Source: Neofusicoccum parvum
Lineage: Eukaryota > Ascomycota > Dothideomycetes > Botryosphaeriales > Botryosphaeriaceae
DNA: 64,000 nucleotides
Direction of reading: 5' to 3'
Assembly (NCBI GenBank): GCA_020912385.1
Contig: CP087208.1
Coordinates: forward strand, 2,232,001-2,296,000
Position numbers and translations under genes: made by a program. Shown in pieces: positions 22,987-32,916 of this stretch; position 1 is the stretch's first letter, and every line of letters begins with the position of its first letter. The notes beneath the pieces were generated by a model that saw only the letters and a list, made by a program, of their open reading frames with translations, was not told where the DNA came from and did not search any database.

Positions 22987-24672
22987 ATGGACGCCCGCAA
23001 GGGATTCCTGCCTGTTACCCCGGCCTGCTCTGTGCGGCCGACGCTGAGCCAATCCAACGCCAACGTCACGCAGGACATTGTTGCGAGCGCGCCCAATCCC
23101 AAGGGACACCGCCGGACGCTGTCCAAGGTAGACTCGATCCGCGATGGCCTCCGCCGCTACGTACTGTCTGCTCCATGCGAGCCAACGGCCCAGAACGACT
23201 GGTCTGTCGACCGTCACCCCGGCGCTCCCTTCAGTTCAGAGGCGCCCTTCACATTGTACCGCGCGACGCCGTCCTCTCCCGCTTCTTCTGCATCCTCACA
23301 CGCGTCCTCTCGCTCGCGCGATGAGCTGCGCGCCGACATCCAGCGCATCATCCCGCCTGCCAGCGTACCTGCCGCCAGCTATCGCATCACCAACGCTCCG
23401 TTTTGGCCCAAGACCTCGACCCTGAGCAAGCCGGGCGGTGGCCACTCGCGCAACTCGAGCAGGTCTTCGACCTCTACCCATGGATCATCCGCCATATCCG
23501 TTGTCCCCGAGCTCACTCCCAGCAAGAGTGATGGCGCGTTCGACACGGTCAGCACGCGCAAGAGCTTCGCGCCCGCCGGTGAAGATGAGCGCCTATACGG
23601 CCCACTTGTCGACGAGAATTGCTTCGACTTCGATGAGGAGATTCAAGTTCCGGAGGTCACTTGGTCAACCACCACAAAGGACGACCCGTTTCTTCTGAAC
23701 AATGTCCTCGACAAGGCCAACCAGGTCTGGTCCGGCGACGCGTCCCTCGTCGATGACAAGGCCTTCATCCGCGGTAATGGATTCACCCAGCCTATGCTTC
23801 CCGCTGATCGCCGTAAGGCTCGCGAGCAAGAGCAGCGCGCGAAGCAGTTCCGTCTCCAGAGGGAGAAGCAGGAAGAGGAACTCCGCTGGCAGGAGCTCAA
23901 GCGCCAGGCCGTTGAATACCAAATTCATCGTGACGCGGTCAAGGCCGAGATGAAGGCCGCCCAGGAGGCTCATCCCAAGATCAGCACACCACCCGGACTA
24001 CCCAGCATGAGGCGCACCATCAGCAGCAACAAAGAGATCAGGTCTCCGCCCGGATTGCCCAGCAAGAAGGGTAGGCTCTCGGCTGCCAAGGGCAGGCCCG
24101 GCAAGAGCAGCATTGGCCAGCAGCTCATTCCGCAAGATAACATCATCGAGGAGAAGATCAATACGGAGACCCAGAGGGAGAGCAATGCAAGGTATGTGCC
24201 CGGAGTCCCCTTCCCTCGTGACACACCGAAAGCCCGTCCCCTCCAGCGTCAAACTCACCCCGATCATCGATGCTCAGTTTCCCTTCGAGTCGAAGGACAA
24301 CGACGCCATCGCAACCCCGTTCGCTGACATTGACCAAGTGACGGATGTAGCAACAGCCCTACCCCCAGCGACTGGGAGACCTGTTCTGAGTCCCCTCACG
24401 GGCCCCTCCCCTCAAGCATTCAGCTTACCCCGATCATCGATTCTCTCTTTCCCTGCGAGGCGAAAACCGACAACGACAACGAAGTCAACTCATCTATTCA
24501 CCTCCCACCTGTGAACGATAACACCAACGAAGTCATCTCACCTCTCTGGCTCTCGGGCAACGCTTACAGCGACTACAACTCCGAGAGCGACAGCGATGAC
24601 GAGGTCGACGGCTGCGCCATCGAGTCCTACTCTACAGTTTGCCCGACAACCCGTCGCCGCCGCTACTCTTGA
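22987..24672 (+). CDS. Ser/Pro-rich coiled-coil protein of unknown function
   Basis: Proposed exons 22987-24191, 24247-24337 and 24424-24672, giving 514 aa. The first half is Ser/Thr-rich and low complexity. A charged coiled coil occupies about 273-328 (REQEQRAKQFRLQREKQEEE). Two copies of a PPGLPS motif follow, spaced 18 residues apart. Intron 1 (GT-AG, 55 bp) is well supported in phase. Intron 2 is less certain: it was chosen because it carries the frame into LTPIIDSLFP and an acidic tail (YSDYNSESDSDDEVDG). If neither intron is used, the protein stops at 24327 after 447 residues. I do not recognise the family; the start at MDARKGFLPV follows a non-conserved leader. Confidence 0.6.
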
Positions 24673-25649
24673 ACGCCCGCATCTGGGTGTCTTTCTACAC
24701 TCTTCCAACCACCGACAGCAACCTCTCCGATCATCCGTCCGGTGAATCCCCACACCGATGCTTTACAGCGGATGATTGGCGATGCGGAGGTGGCGCTCCG
24801 GTTGGAGATAAGCAATCGTCTTTTCTTCTTTCGATCCTGAGGATCATTTTCCTTGAGTCAAACATTACAGTTCTACTAAGATACCCACGGGCTTGGGGTT
24901 TGGGATAATTTGGGTTTTTCTTTCCTGTTTGGACTTGATTCCGGGATACCTGAGCATGCATTCACAGCGTGACAGGTACGACCGCACGATACATGCTCAC
25001 ATGAAGACGGCGAAGTGAGACGGCATTGGTGGCAGCGATTCTTGTTTTATTGAGATAGGTGGTCTTGAGCATACTCATAACGGGCACACTACACAGGCAC
25101 GCTCACAGGAGGTGTTGTGGCATCGACGGAGTCGATGGGTCCTTTAAATAGGTAGAGAAGCCTCCAAATTCACTTTCAAAGTCCATACAGCCAGGTGTAA
25201 TCTTGAGTAGGATTATAATTCTACGCTCCCCACGTTATCCACCGGCTACATGGTCCTAGTACAGCTGTTCGAGTAGACGATAGATAACGTTTGTAGGTAA
25301 GTCACGCACAGTCACGCACAGTCACGCACAGCCACGCACAGCCACGCACAGCCACGCACAGCCACGCACAGCCACGCACAGCCACGTCTCAAGACAGTTC
25401 AGAAGATGCAGATCTCTTGATTTTGATATGAATTGCTACACCTTTCCAACCCATCCACGTACCCGAGTTGTGTGTGCCTCCCTGTGTCGATGTGATATAA
25501 CCTGAGAGATATACCGGTTTACTCATGATCTGTCCTTCAATGGAAGCCTGTGTTGGGATCCTGCACCTGCTCCGAAAACGCCTTGTGTCCCTCACCCCAT
25601 GTCTAGGCTTGCAAGAATTGAATTGCTCCGAGTAGTTGTTGAGTATCCG
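24673..25649. other. Intergenic between convergent genes
   Basis: No gene recognised. Contains a decanucleotide tandem array at 25301-25386, listed separately. Confidence 0.5.
25301..25386. repeat. 10-bp tandem array, G(T/C)CACGCACA
   Basis: Three units of GTCACGCACA are followed by five of GCCACGCACA and a partial unit. Periodicity is perfect. The only variation is a single T-to-C change at unit position 2, arranged in two blocks, as expected from slippage or unequal exchange spreading one variant. It lies in a non-coding gap between convergent genes. Confidence 0.95.
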
Positions 25650-26840
25650 CTACTCCTTCTTGCAGAGTATGAGAGCGTTAGAAGCACTGGGGCGGAAACG
25701 CATGATGCTCGTGAACGTCCTGAAGTCCACGGGCACACAACGACCGCTGTCGCTGTTCTTCCAATCAACAAACGCCATCACATCCTCGACAGTCTCAGTC
25801 ATGTCATCAATGCCGAAGGGTACAGCAGTTACATCTCCACCGCTCGTGATCATGGCCTGGAACGTGACGGTGGTTGCGGAGCTAGAGTAGGTAGTAGATC
25901 CGCTGTAGCGACGCGGACGGCGGCTGAATTGCTGGAAGCCGGGCTCGGGAGTAAGGTGCGAGGGCGTGTTGTCATGGGCAGTCATCCTAGGACTGTTTTG
26001 GATGGCAAGAGCATTCTGGTTGCTGAGCCCATGTGACTCGGGGTGCTGCTGGGCGAAGGGGACGGGAAACATGCCATCCGAGTTGGTTGCAGCTGCAGCG
26101 TAACGAGAGGCATGCGTGATGCCGCCACCAGAGGCATTGGATGATGTGCCAGAGCGTAGGGACGACGTGGCGGAGATAGCGGTCGGGCTGGACTGAGAAA
26201 CCTTAACGCCACCGGTGACAGGAGAGGAGACAGGGTCGCTGCTCAAGGCCAGATTCTCGTTGGGGGTGGAAGCCGAAGTAGGCATAGCAGTTGGTTGGTG
26301 CGGAGACGCGGGAGGTCCTGGCTGAGGCTGCTGCAGCGCAGGCTTGCCTCCGATGATGGGCATAACGTTAGCTTGAATGGTTTCCGGCTTCACTTTGTGC
26401 TTCAAGATGTCAACGCCAGTGACTGGGGATCCGTTCTTTTTCGCGTCGATGATGAGCGCGCCCTCGTCCTTGATGGAAGGGTCAATGGCCACGGCAAGCT
26501 CCCAGAGATGCTGGAACTTCACGAGGTCGGGGGAGCCAGAAGTGGCAGCGATGGGGCGGCCGAACTCGTTGCTGGGCCTGATGAACTCTTCATTGAGCCA
26601 GTCGGCGTCGGTCTTGTTGGCCTTTTTGTTGCTCTTCTTGAGGACCCTGGCGGCCTTCTTGAGGACGTGGCGGCTGAATTCGAACTGAAGCGGGTCGGGC
26701 GCGACACCGTTCAGATCTTCGGTCTGTTCGTACTGCGAGTGAAGGTCACTGCGGTCATGTTGGCGTGCAACAGATGGAGCAGGTGGAAGGCTGCGCCAGA
26801 AGTTGCGCAGGGCCACAAGCTGGCTTACCTTGTCTGACAT
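25650..26840 (-). CDS. Fungal protein of unknown function
   Basis: Read without splicing, 396 aa. However, the fourth codon is followed by GTAAGC, and an AG 96 bp later is also in frame. Splicing this out would remove residues 5-36 and give MSDK joined to YEQTEDLNG, a smoother start, so the 364-aa form is likely the main product. Residues about 50-160 are ordered and conserved-looking, with a basic helix (LKKAARVLKKSNKKANK) and a Trp-containing segment. About 165-300 is Pro/Ser/Thr/Ala-rich and disordered. The C-terminus is ordered again. I recognise no domain. Confidence 0.7.
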   Translation of the reverse strand: MSDKVSQLVALRNFWRSLPPAPSVARQHDRSDLHSQYEQTEDLNGVAPDPLQFEFSRHVLKKAARVLKKSNKKANKTDADWLNEEFIRPSNEFGRPIAATSGSPDLVKFQHLWELAVAIDPSIKDEGALIIDAKKNGSPVTGVDILKHKVKPETIQANVMPIIGGKPALQQPQPGPPASPHQPTAMPTSASTPNENLALSSDPVSSPVTGGVKVSQSSPTAISATSSLRSGTSSNASGGGITHASRYAAAATNSDGMFPVPFAQQHPESHGLSNQNALAIQNSPRMTAHDNTPSHLTPEPGFQQFSRRPRRYSGSTTYSSSATTVTFQAMITSGGDVTAVPFGIDDMTETVEDVMAFVDWKNSDSGRCVPVDFRTFTSIMRFRPSASNALILCKKE

Positions 26841-27274
26841 TGCGGTTGGGCGGGCGAGTGCGAGAAGTAGGTCGCTGCAGCAGGGAGGATCTTGACGCGC
26901 GGCGAGGTTGCAGCAGAGAGGGGGAGAGCCGGCGCCCGACGGCAGTTTATATGGACGCGGGTTCAGGGTCCAGGGTCCAGCACGCGCGCTGCTGGCGACG
27001 TTGCTGACGTCACTGGTGCCTGCTCAGGACTGGCCCGCCGCCCACATGCAGAAGCCGCGCTCATGGACGCACAAAGCGGCAGCTGCGGCACAGCACTCTT
27101 CCTCATTGGGCGCGCGATAAGCACATCCAACCCTCCCCAGACGGGCACGAAAGAATGCGTTCAACTGGGTGCTCACGCTCCGACTTGCATCCTTCTGGCC
27201 CGGATCGGTGAGGCTGAAATGCCGCCAAAAACTCAAAGCCACCAGCTCAATCGTGATCTTGCTCGTCATTGCAT
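26841..27274. other. Intergenic: promoter of unknown gene, 3' end of cfd1
   Basis: Both neighbours are on the minus strand. No gene or repeat recognised. Confidence 0.45.
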
Positions 27275-28216
27275 CTACGCTCCGCCGTCAATCGTCGTGA
27301 CTACCTGCTGTACTATGCCATCGAAAAGCGGGTATAAAGAACAGCTCGTATACTTATCGACCAGCGCCCCCGGCTCTTCCCCCGTCTCCGTGGGCATTTC
27401 GCTCCCTTGGATGACGGTGCCCTGCGGGTAGACGGGGCGCTTTCCTTCTTCGATCAGCATGACAAAAGCCGGGTCGATTGGCACGCTGCCCAAAAACGGA
27501 ACGTTGAAATCCCTTGCCATAATCTCTCCGCCGCCTTTGCTGAACACATTGGTGCACTCGCTGCAACTCGGGCAGACGAATCCTGCCATGTTCTCAACCA
27601 CGCCAAGCACTCTCAGCCCGACTTTTGCACAGAAGTTCAGCTCCTTCTTGACGTCCGAAATGCTGATGGCTTGCGGCGTGGTGACGACGACAGCGCCGGC
27701 CAGCTGTGACGGGTTTGCGGCGGTGTCCTTCAGGAGCGTCTCGAGCAAAGAGATGTGTTCGTCCGAAGTTCCCGGCGGGGTGTCGATGAGGAGGTAGTCC
27801 AGGCCTGGCGGCCAAAGGACCGAGGACAGGAACTGGCGGACCATGGCAGTCTTCTTGGGACCGCGCCAGATGACAGCATCGCCGCGGTTGGCCAGGATGA
27901 AGCCCAGCGACATGACAGACAGCGCACCGATCTTCTTCCCCTCTCCGCCGTCTCTGCCGGTGGCGATCGAGCTCGCAAGTGTTTGGGCTTCGTGGACGGG
28001 CACAGGAACCATGCCGCCGGGCGCTTGCGTGACCTTGGAGCCCTCAACGCCAAAGAAGCGCGGCACAGACGGACCGGTGAGGTCAATGTCCAGCACGCCG
28101 ACGGAGCGGCCCTGCAGGGACAGCGTGAGGGCCAATTGCGTGGTGATGCTGGACTTGCCCACGCCGCCTTTGCCCGACAGGACGAGGACGATTTTCTTGA
28201 CGTTTTCGAGACCCAT
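27275..28216 (-). CDS. cfd1: Cfd1/NUBP2, cytosolic Fe-S assembly ATPase
   Basis: Single exon, 313 aa. Mrp/NBP35-family P-loop ATPase with the deviant Walker A GKGGVGKS at residues 15-22, the switch-like DIDLTGPS and the Walker B region [13 protein letters not shown]. The conserved CPSC motif (C215, C218) that bridges a 4Fe-4S cluster between subunits is intact, with a further cysteine at 221. It lacks the N-terminal ferredoxin-like cysteines of Nbp35, which identifies it as Cfd1. Family role: Cfd1 and Nbp35 form the scaffold on which cytosolic and nuclear Fe-S clusters are built. There is an acidic insert near 275-282. The start directly precedes the first beta strand. Confidence 0.95.
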   Translation of the reverse strand: MGLENVKKIVLVLSGKGGVGKSSITTQLALTLSLQGRSVGVLDIDLTGPSVPRFFGVEGSKVTQAPGGMVPVPVHEAQTLASSIATGRDGGEGKKIGALSVMSLGFILANRGDAVIWRGPKKTAMVRQFLSSVLWPPGLDYLLIDTPPGTSDEHISLLETLLKDTAANPSQLAGAVVVTTPQAISISDVKKELNFCAKVGLRVLGVVENMAGFVCPSCSECTNVFSKGGGEIMARDFNVPFLGSVPIDPAFVMLIEEGKRPVYPQGTVIQGSEMPTETGEEPGALVDKYTSCSLYPLFDGIVQQVVTTIDGGA

Positions 28217-28625
28217 GGTGGCAGTGGAGGCGCGAGGAGGCTCAGCCCGGATGTGGAGGAGAGTGTGCGGGAGCGGCGCTGCGAGCGGGCAGGAGGCGGG
28301 CAGGGCGGTTGGGTCGGGGCATGCTTGGTTTGCGACGAGGTGTGAGGGCGGTTGATTTCAAAGCCCTGGCTCTGCGAGATCGGCGCCCGCCAAGATGCCC
28401 CGCCAGCCTCCGCCGCCGCTCCTCCGCGCCGCCAGAAGTCGCGGCCGCTGTTGGTGCCTCGCCCACGCACCCTCCACCGCTTGCAGCTTCTTGTCCACGC
28501 CGCCCCTCAGCGCGTCTGCAGGTTGATTTTAACATGTCCAAGGCGGGAAACCAGTGCGTCTATCGTGTCTACAGCCCTCTCGCTCTAGCCCCAGTTCCCT
28601 TGCCCACCCGACATCTTGCCTTCTC
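28217..28625. other. Intergenic: cfd1 promoter and 3' region of VWA-Vint gene
   Basis: About 410 bp between two minus-strand genes. No separate gene supported. Confidence 0.45.
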
Positions 28626-31240
28626 TCAAGCGGAAGCCACATCTCGACCGCTCTTCTTCGCCCGCTCCGCCCGCTCCGCCCGCTTCGCCCCGGCTTTGGC
28701 CCTCTTCCCACCCGGCAAGGCAAACCCACAAACAAGCCCCGTCCGCCCGTCTCTTCTCACACCACCACACCTCAACACCCCGCCTTTCCCGCTTGGCAGC
28801 ATCTTCAGTCCCCTCACGCATGCCTGGTAATCTCCGAAAAACGCATGCGCCCTCGCATCCCCCCCTCTCTCTTTCTTCTCCATCACCACCCCGTGCCCGA
28901 GGGTGACGCACCACCGTCCACCCACCCACACTGCATGCGCTTCTGCCTCGGTCGCCGGCTCCAGCATCACCGAGTACACGCTGGCCGCCTTTGCAGCACT
29001 GCACTCAGCCATTTCCGCCGGGAACACCCACGCCCCGCTCCGCTCGTCGAGCACCGGGTGCCACGGCGTGATGCAAAGTTTCCCCACCCGGCACAGCACC
29101 GCCAAACGTGAATGAGTCTTGACCACCGCGACCACACGACGTGCACCGACAGGCGTCTGCACAGTGGCGCCGGCCCGGAGCGCGCGGATGGGAACAGACG
29201 CGCCGGATGCAAGAGCAATGGCACAGTGTCCGGCAAAGCAGGGGTTGTCAGCGCTATTGTAGCGCGCCATGCTTATCCCATGTCTAAGGGATGGATGGAC
29301 GTATTGCGCGTCATAGTGTGAGCCGTGCGGGCCCGCCATGTGAGTAGGCTCGAGCGATCCGGGCCAGACGTCGAGGTCGTTGAAGAGCTCGTTGAGCTCT
29401 TTGTTGTATTTGACAAAGAGGGTGCTGCCCTTGCCGTATTGGAGAGGTCCGGGGTCTTTGAAGGTGTTGCGCATCTGGTTGCGGTGGGCGTGGAGGAGCG
29501 AGGGGACTGTTGTGGGCAGACGTGGTGAGCATAGGAACGGCACCGAGACTTGAATCATAATGGTATGTCTGTACTTACGGTAGTGCATTCCCCACTTCCT
29601 AAAGTAGCTCTCTTCAGACACAGCAATGCGAATTTGGCCACGGGGCTCTTTTCCATTTAGATCCTCGAGCAGGCTCTTGTGGAGATCGTCGTTGTATCCG
29701 CATGATTTCAGTTCGCTAGCCAGACTTGCTAACTTCTCTTGTTTGGACGGCCCGTTCCAAGTCCCAGGTTCGTATGACATGTCTTCCTGCTGGATGAAGT
29801 GCGATGCAAGAAATTGGCAGAGCTTCGCGCGATATAAGTGGTAGCTTGCGGCTGACGGGTCAAGAGACTTGGATGCTTGAGCGGCTGGCGTCGTCGCCAC
29901 CACCTCCTGACGAGCGTGGCCCGGCTTGGTGTATTCCAACTTTGCAATGACGATCGAATCACTCCGAGGGCCTTGCCGGCCGAACTTGATGAAGACATCT
30001 CGAGACTGGCCGAACTGAAGGTTGGACAGAGTTATGACCAGGTCGTCGCCGTGATCCGCATACAAAGCTGCACCTTCCAGCGGCTTTAGCTCCAGAGCAC
30101 TACTACCAGAAGCGGTGAGCGTTAGCGTAGCTGATGTAGCAAAAGTGGTGTAGAGATTCGCTATGGCGTTCACGAAGACAGTTCCTATTTAATCGTTAGC
30201 ACGTGTGTTTTTTTCGAATGGAGCGTTCCGCCAAGGAGAGTGGGGAAAAAAAAAGCTCTCACCAATCATCCCCGAATCCGGAATGAAGGCGTAATTCCCA
30301 CCAGCCGCCTCGGCAATACCCTGCAAGAGCCCAGAACGAATCTCGTATCCAAAGCCAATGGTATGGACGGTAGGCATAATTGGCAGTGCTTCCCCAGCTT
30401 TTTTCAGCAGTGGCCGAAGGGCAGGCACGTATCCCTCGATGGGGCACATGAAATTCGGCATGCCGTCAGTAAGCAGGAAGAGGGCTGGAACGGTGTCAGC
30501 CCCTTTCCCTTCTCCTTTCTTGGGCGCTTCTTTGAACTGCATGAGCCCTTTCCGCAGACCTGCCCACATGTTTGTAGCTCCTCTGGGCTGTATCTCCCGA
30601 AGTTTTGTGTAGAGACTTTCTTTAGCTGGGGTAGACATGGGCGTAAACGCTTGTACGACCTAATCTCAGTCAGCCTGTGGCCCAGCCTGGTTTCATCCCA
30701 AGCTTGGCTACTCACAGTGGCATCATTATTGTACGTAACGATACTCAACCTATCTTTCTCGTTCAAAGTCTCGATAATGGCATGCGCCGCGTGTCGGACC
30801 AAGTCCAGCACCGAGAGCCCCTCGTCTTCCGTGTCATTCCCCGCTTTAGCTCCCGGTGGAGGAGCAGCTTGTGCCATACTGCTGGAAATGTCGATTACCA
30901 GTACAATGTCTACCGGGCAACGCTCCAGACCCCTCTCCCGGGGAGGCTCTCGTGGCGGGTCAACGGAGACGAGCAGACCATCCGGCTTCCTGAGAGAATG
31001 AACTTCAAGACGTACATCATTGGGCGGCGGAGGTAAGGACCCGCCAATCTCGCCGACATCAATCCAGTCCCTCTCCTTTTCGTCCCAGGTGGTGCTGCGG
31101 CTAGACATTGTCTCGTGGCTGAAAACGCTGCTGCGTCGGCTTGATGTTAGACTGTCTTCACCCTTGAGAAATAGGGACGTAGTTGAAGAGATGCTTGAGG
31201 ATTGGCGTTTGAACGAGAATTTTTTGGGTAGACGAATCAT
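28626..31240 (-). CDS. VWA-Vwaint-Vint protein (von Willebrand A + intein-like Hint domain)
   Basis: Four exons on the minus strand: 31240-30716, 30659-30263, 30184-29579 and 29506-28626, giving 802 aa (829 if the ATG at 31321 is used). A Ser-rich N-terminus precedes a VWA domain at about 108-300, with an intact MIDAS start D117-x-S119-x-S121 and the TDGMPNF motif. A Vwaint-type region follows. The Vint (Hint superfamily) domain starts at about C599 (NPCFAGHC), has the Hint TxxH motif T656-P-W-H659, and ends with WVGGRWCVTLGHG. The C-terminal tail is Lys/Arg/Ala-rich. Intron 3 is 72 bp with no stop in frame, so an unspliced reading would add 24 residues. Hint domains self-splice or cleave in inteins and Hedgehog; whether this one is active is unknown. 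Confidence 0.88.
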
Positions 31241-31951
31241 GGGTGGTGAAACACCCGAAAACTTGTTGCATGTTGTACAAGAGCCGCGAGAAAAGCAATT
31301 ATATAGAAAGCTCCGTCGCAAATGTCATGCTTCTTTCTAAGGCGCTCCCAAGGCAGAGCGCAGTAACGTCTTGTAGGCAGCAGCACTGTGGGGTCTGCAA
31401 CCAAAGGTTTTCGTTGACTGTGCCGGCCACGCCGTCGTAGCTGAGCGCGAGCGCTATGAGGCCCATGTTCCGCGCCGTCATCTGAGCCTTTACCGGATTA
31501 GGAATGTAGTGTTCGTGCGTGGAGGCATCATCGTGGGAGGAAGGAGTTGGATTGACGTGGCTGTGTAGTCGGTGTGCGGATTGCAGCTCGCTAGTGTACT
31601 ATTGCGCCACGAGCCAGCGGCACAGTCCAGCATCCTTTGAGCCTCATTCGACTTCGATTCAGCAGAAGTGTGGTTCCGCCGCCTGATTGACTGGTTGTTC
31701 AAGCCACTTAGTCATTAGCTCCCCCCTCCAGCGCGGGTCTGTCCAGCTAGAGGTGAATCAATGCATCAATCCGGATGTGTCGATTTTGGCTTGGAGCAAA
31801 CTACATCTGGACGACCGAGGGAGTGGACTGGACTGCTCGCGACTGCAAAGGGTATGCGTCGTCCTGAGCCGGTCAACCGAGAATCCGACCCGTTGTATCT
31901 ACCCACATATGCTCTGAAACTTGCGGCACTCGTCGCCATTCGACGAGGAGC
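31241..31951. other. Intergenic, no gene recognised
   Basis: Upstream region of the VWA-Vint gene. An in-frame ATG at 31321 gives an alternative N-terminus. No other gene signal. Confidence 0.45.
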
Positions 31952-32616
31952 TTATACGCCTATGCAGTGCGGCCGGGTTTTGTAGGGACGATTGCGTCCC
32001 TTCTGGGTCTGGTGGAGCGTATTGATGCCTGACTCTATTGTGCTGCAGACCGGTTGTGGTTCAATCAGCTCTTTGTTGGATGTTTCCTGAAAGCACTGGT
32101 GATGGTCAACGCTGTTGCATCGGTGGGCTGTTGTGGGCGGGCTTGCCATGTAGGCCTGCCGCGGCACAGCAAGCAGCCAAGCCCTCTTTGGTCAACGCAC
32201 AATTCCTCAGTGAAGTCGAAGGTCACTAAGAGGGTGAGAGGATGCTTACCCGCTTTGAGAATCGCCTGATCATTATTCGTCGTTGCAGGGCGGAAATGGT
32301 TGATGAGCTGCTTCACGAACGCCTCTCGCGGAGGAAGAGGGCGCATCCTCGTAAGCATGACAGTAGGCACACCGCGAGTGCCACCAAGCACAAGAGCGTG
32401 ATCTTTCTCCAAAAATAGCTCGTATTCGTCCATGATACTCATATTTTCCTGCGTGGTGCAATGCTTGCTGATTGTGGGAGTAATAATAATGGGGTAACTA
32501 TCAAAGCTTTTTTTGGGGGGAGTTGGAGGCGTCCGACATCTGTCAGGCCGATTCAGTCCCAGGGTATAACGTGACGTTTGGCAAGCCAAGCAAGCACCAA
32601 TTTCCAAAGATGCCAT
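31952..32616 (-). CDS. Doubtful small gene, function unknown
   Basis: An open frame from the ATG at 32616 gives a plausible composition (MASLEIGACLACQTSRYTLG ...), including FLEKDHALVLGGTRGVPTV. At about 32,249 there is a GTAAGC donor, and an acceptor near 32,146 would lead into a second open stretch ending at 31952. Unspliced, it would end at 32065 with 183 aa. The two models cannot be separated here. No domain is recognised, and it may be non-coding. Confidence 0.3.
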
Positions 32617-32916
32617 GATATTCTCCAGAACCAGGGAGAAAGAAAATTTTCGGCAGACAAGAAACGAAACGGTTGAAAAGAAGCTCAAAAAATGATGCAA
32701 TCCCAAACCGTGCAGTGGCCGCCGCCAGAGCTCCACCAAAACCGCCGTCCGATGCACGCGTGCCGTGGGGTATGAGAAACACAAACACAAATAGCAAAAC
32801 CGTAGCGAAACCAGCCGGTCTCTCGGTGCTCAAATACAAGGAATCCCAAACCAAAACAACAAAAGAAAACATCGGCCGTATGAGTGCGTCAAAGCGCGTG
32901 GACACAGTACCCTTCT

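Noticed and set aside
28309..28830. Plus-strand open frame over the cfd1 promoter and the 3' end of the VWA-Vint gene
   Set aside because: Antisense to a well-supported gene; low-complexity Pro/Ser/Arg.
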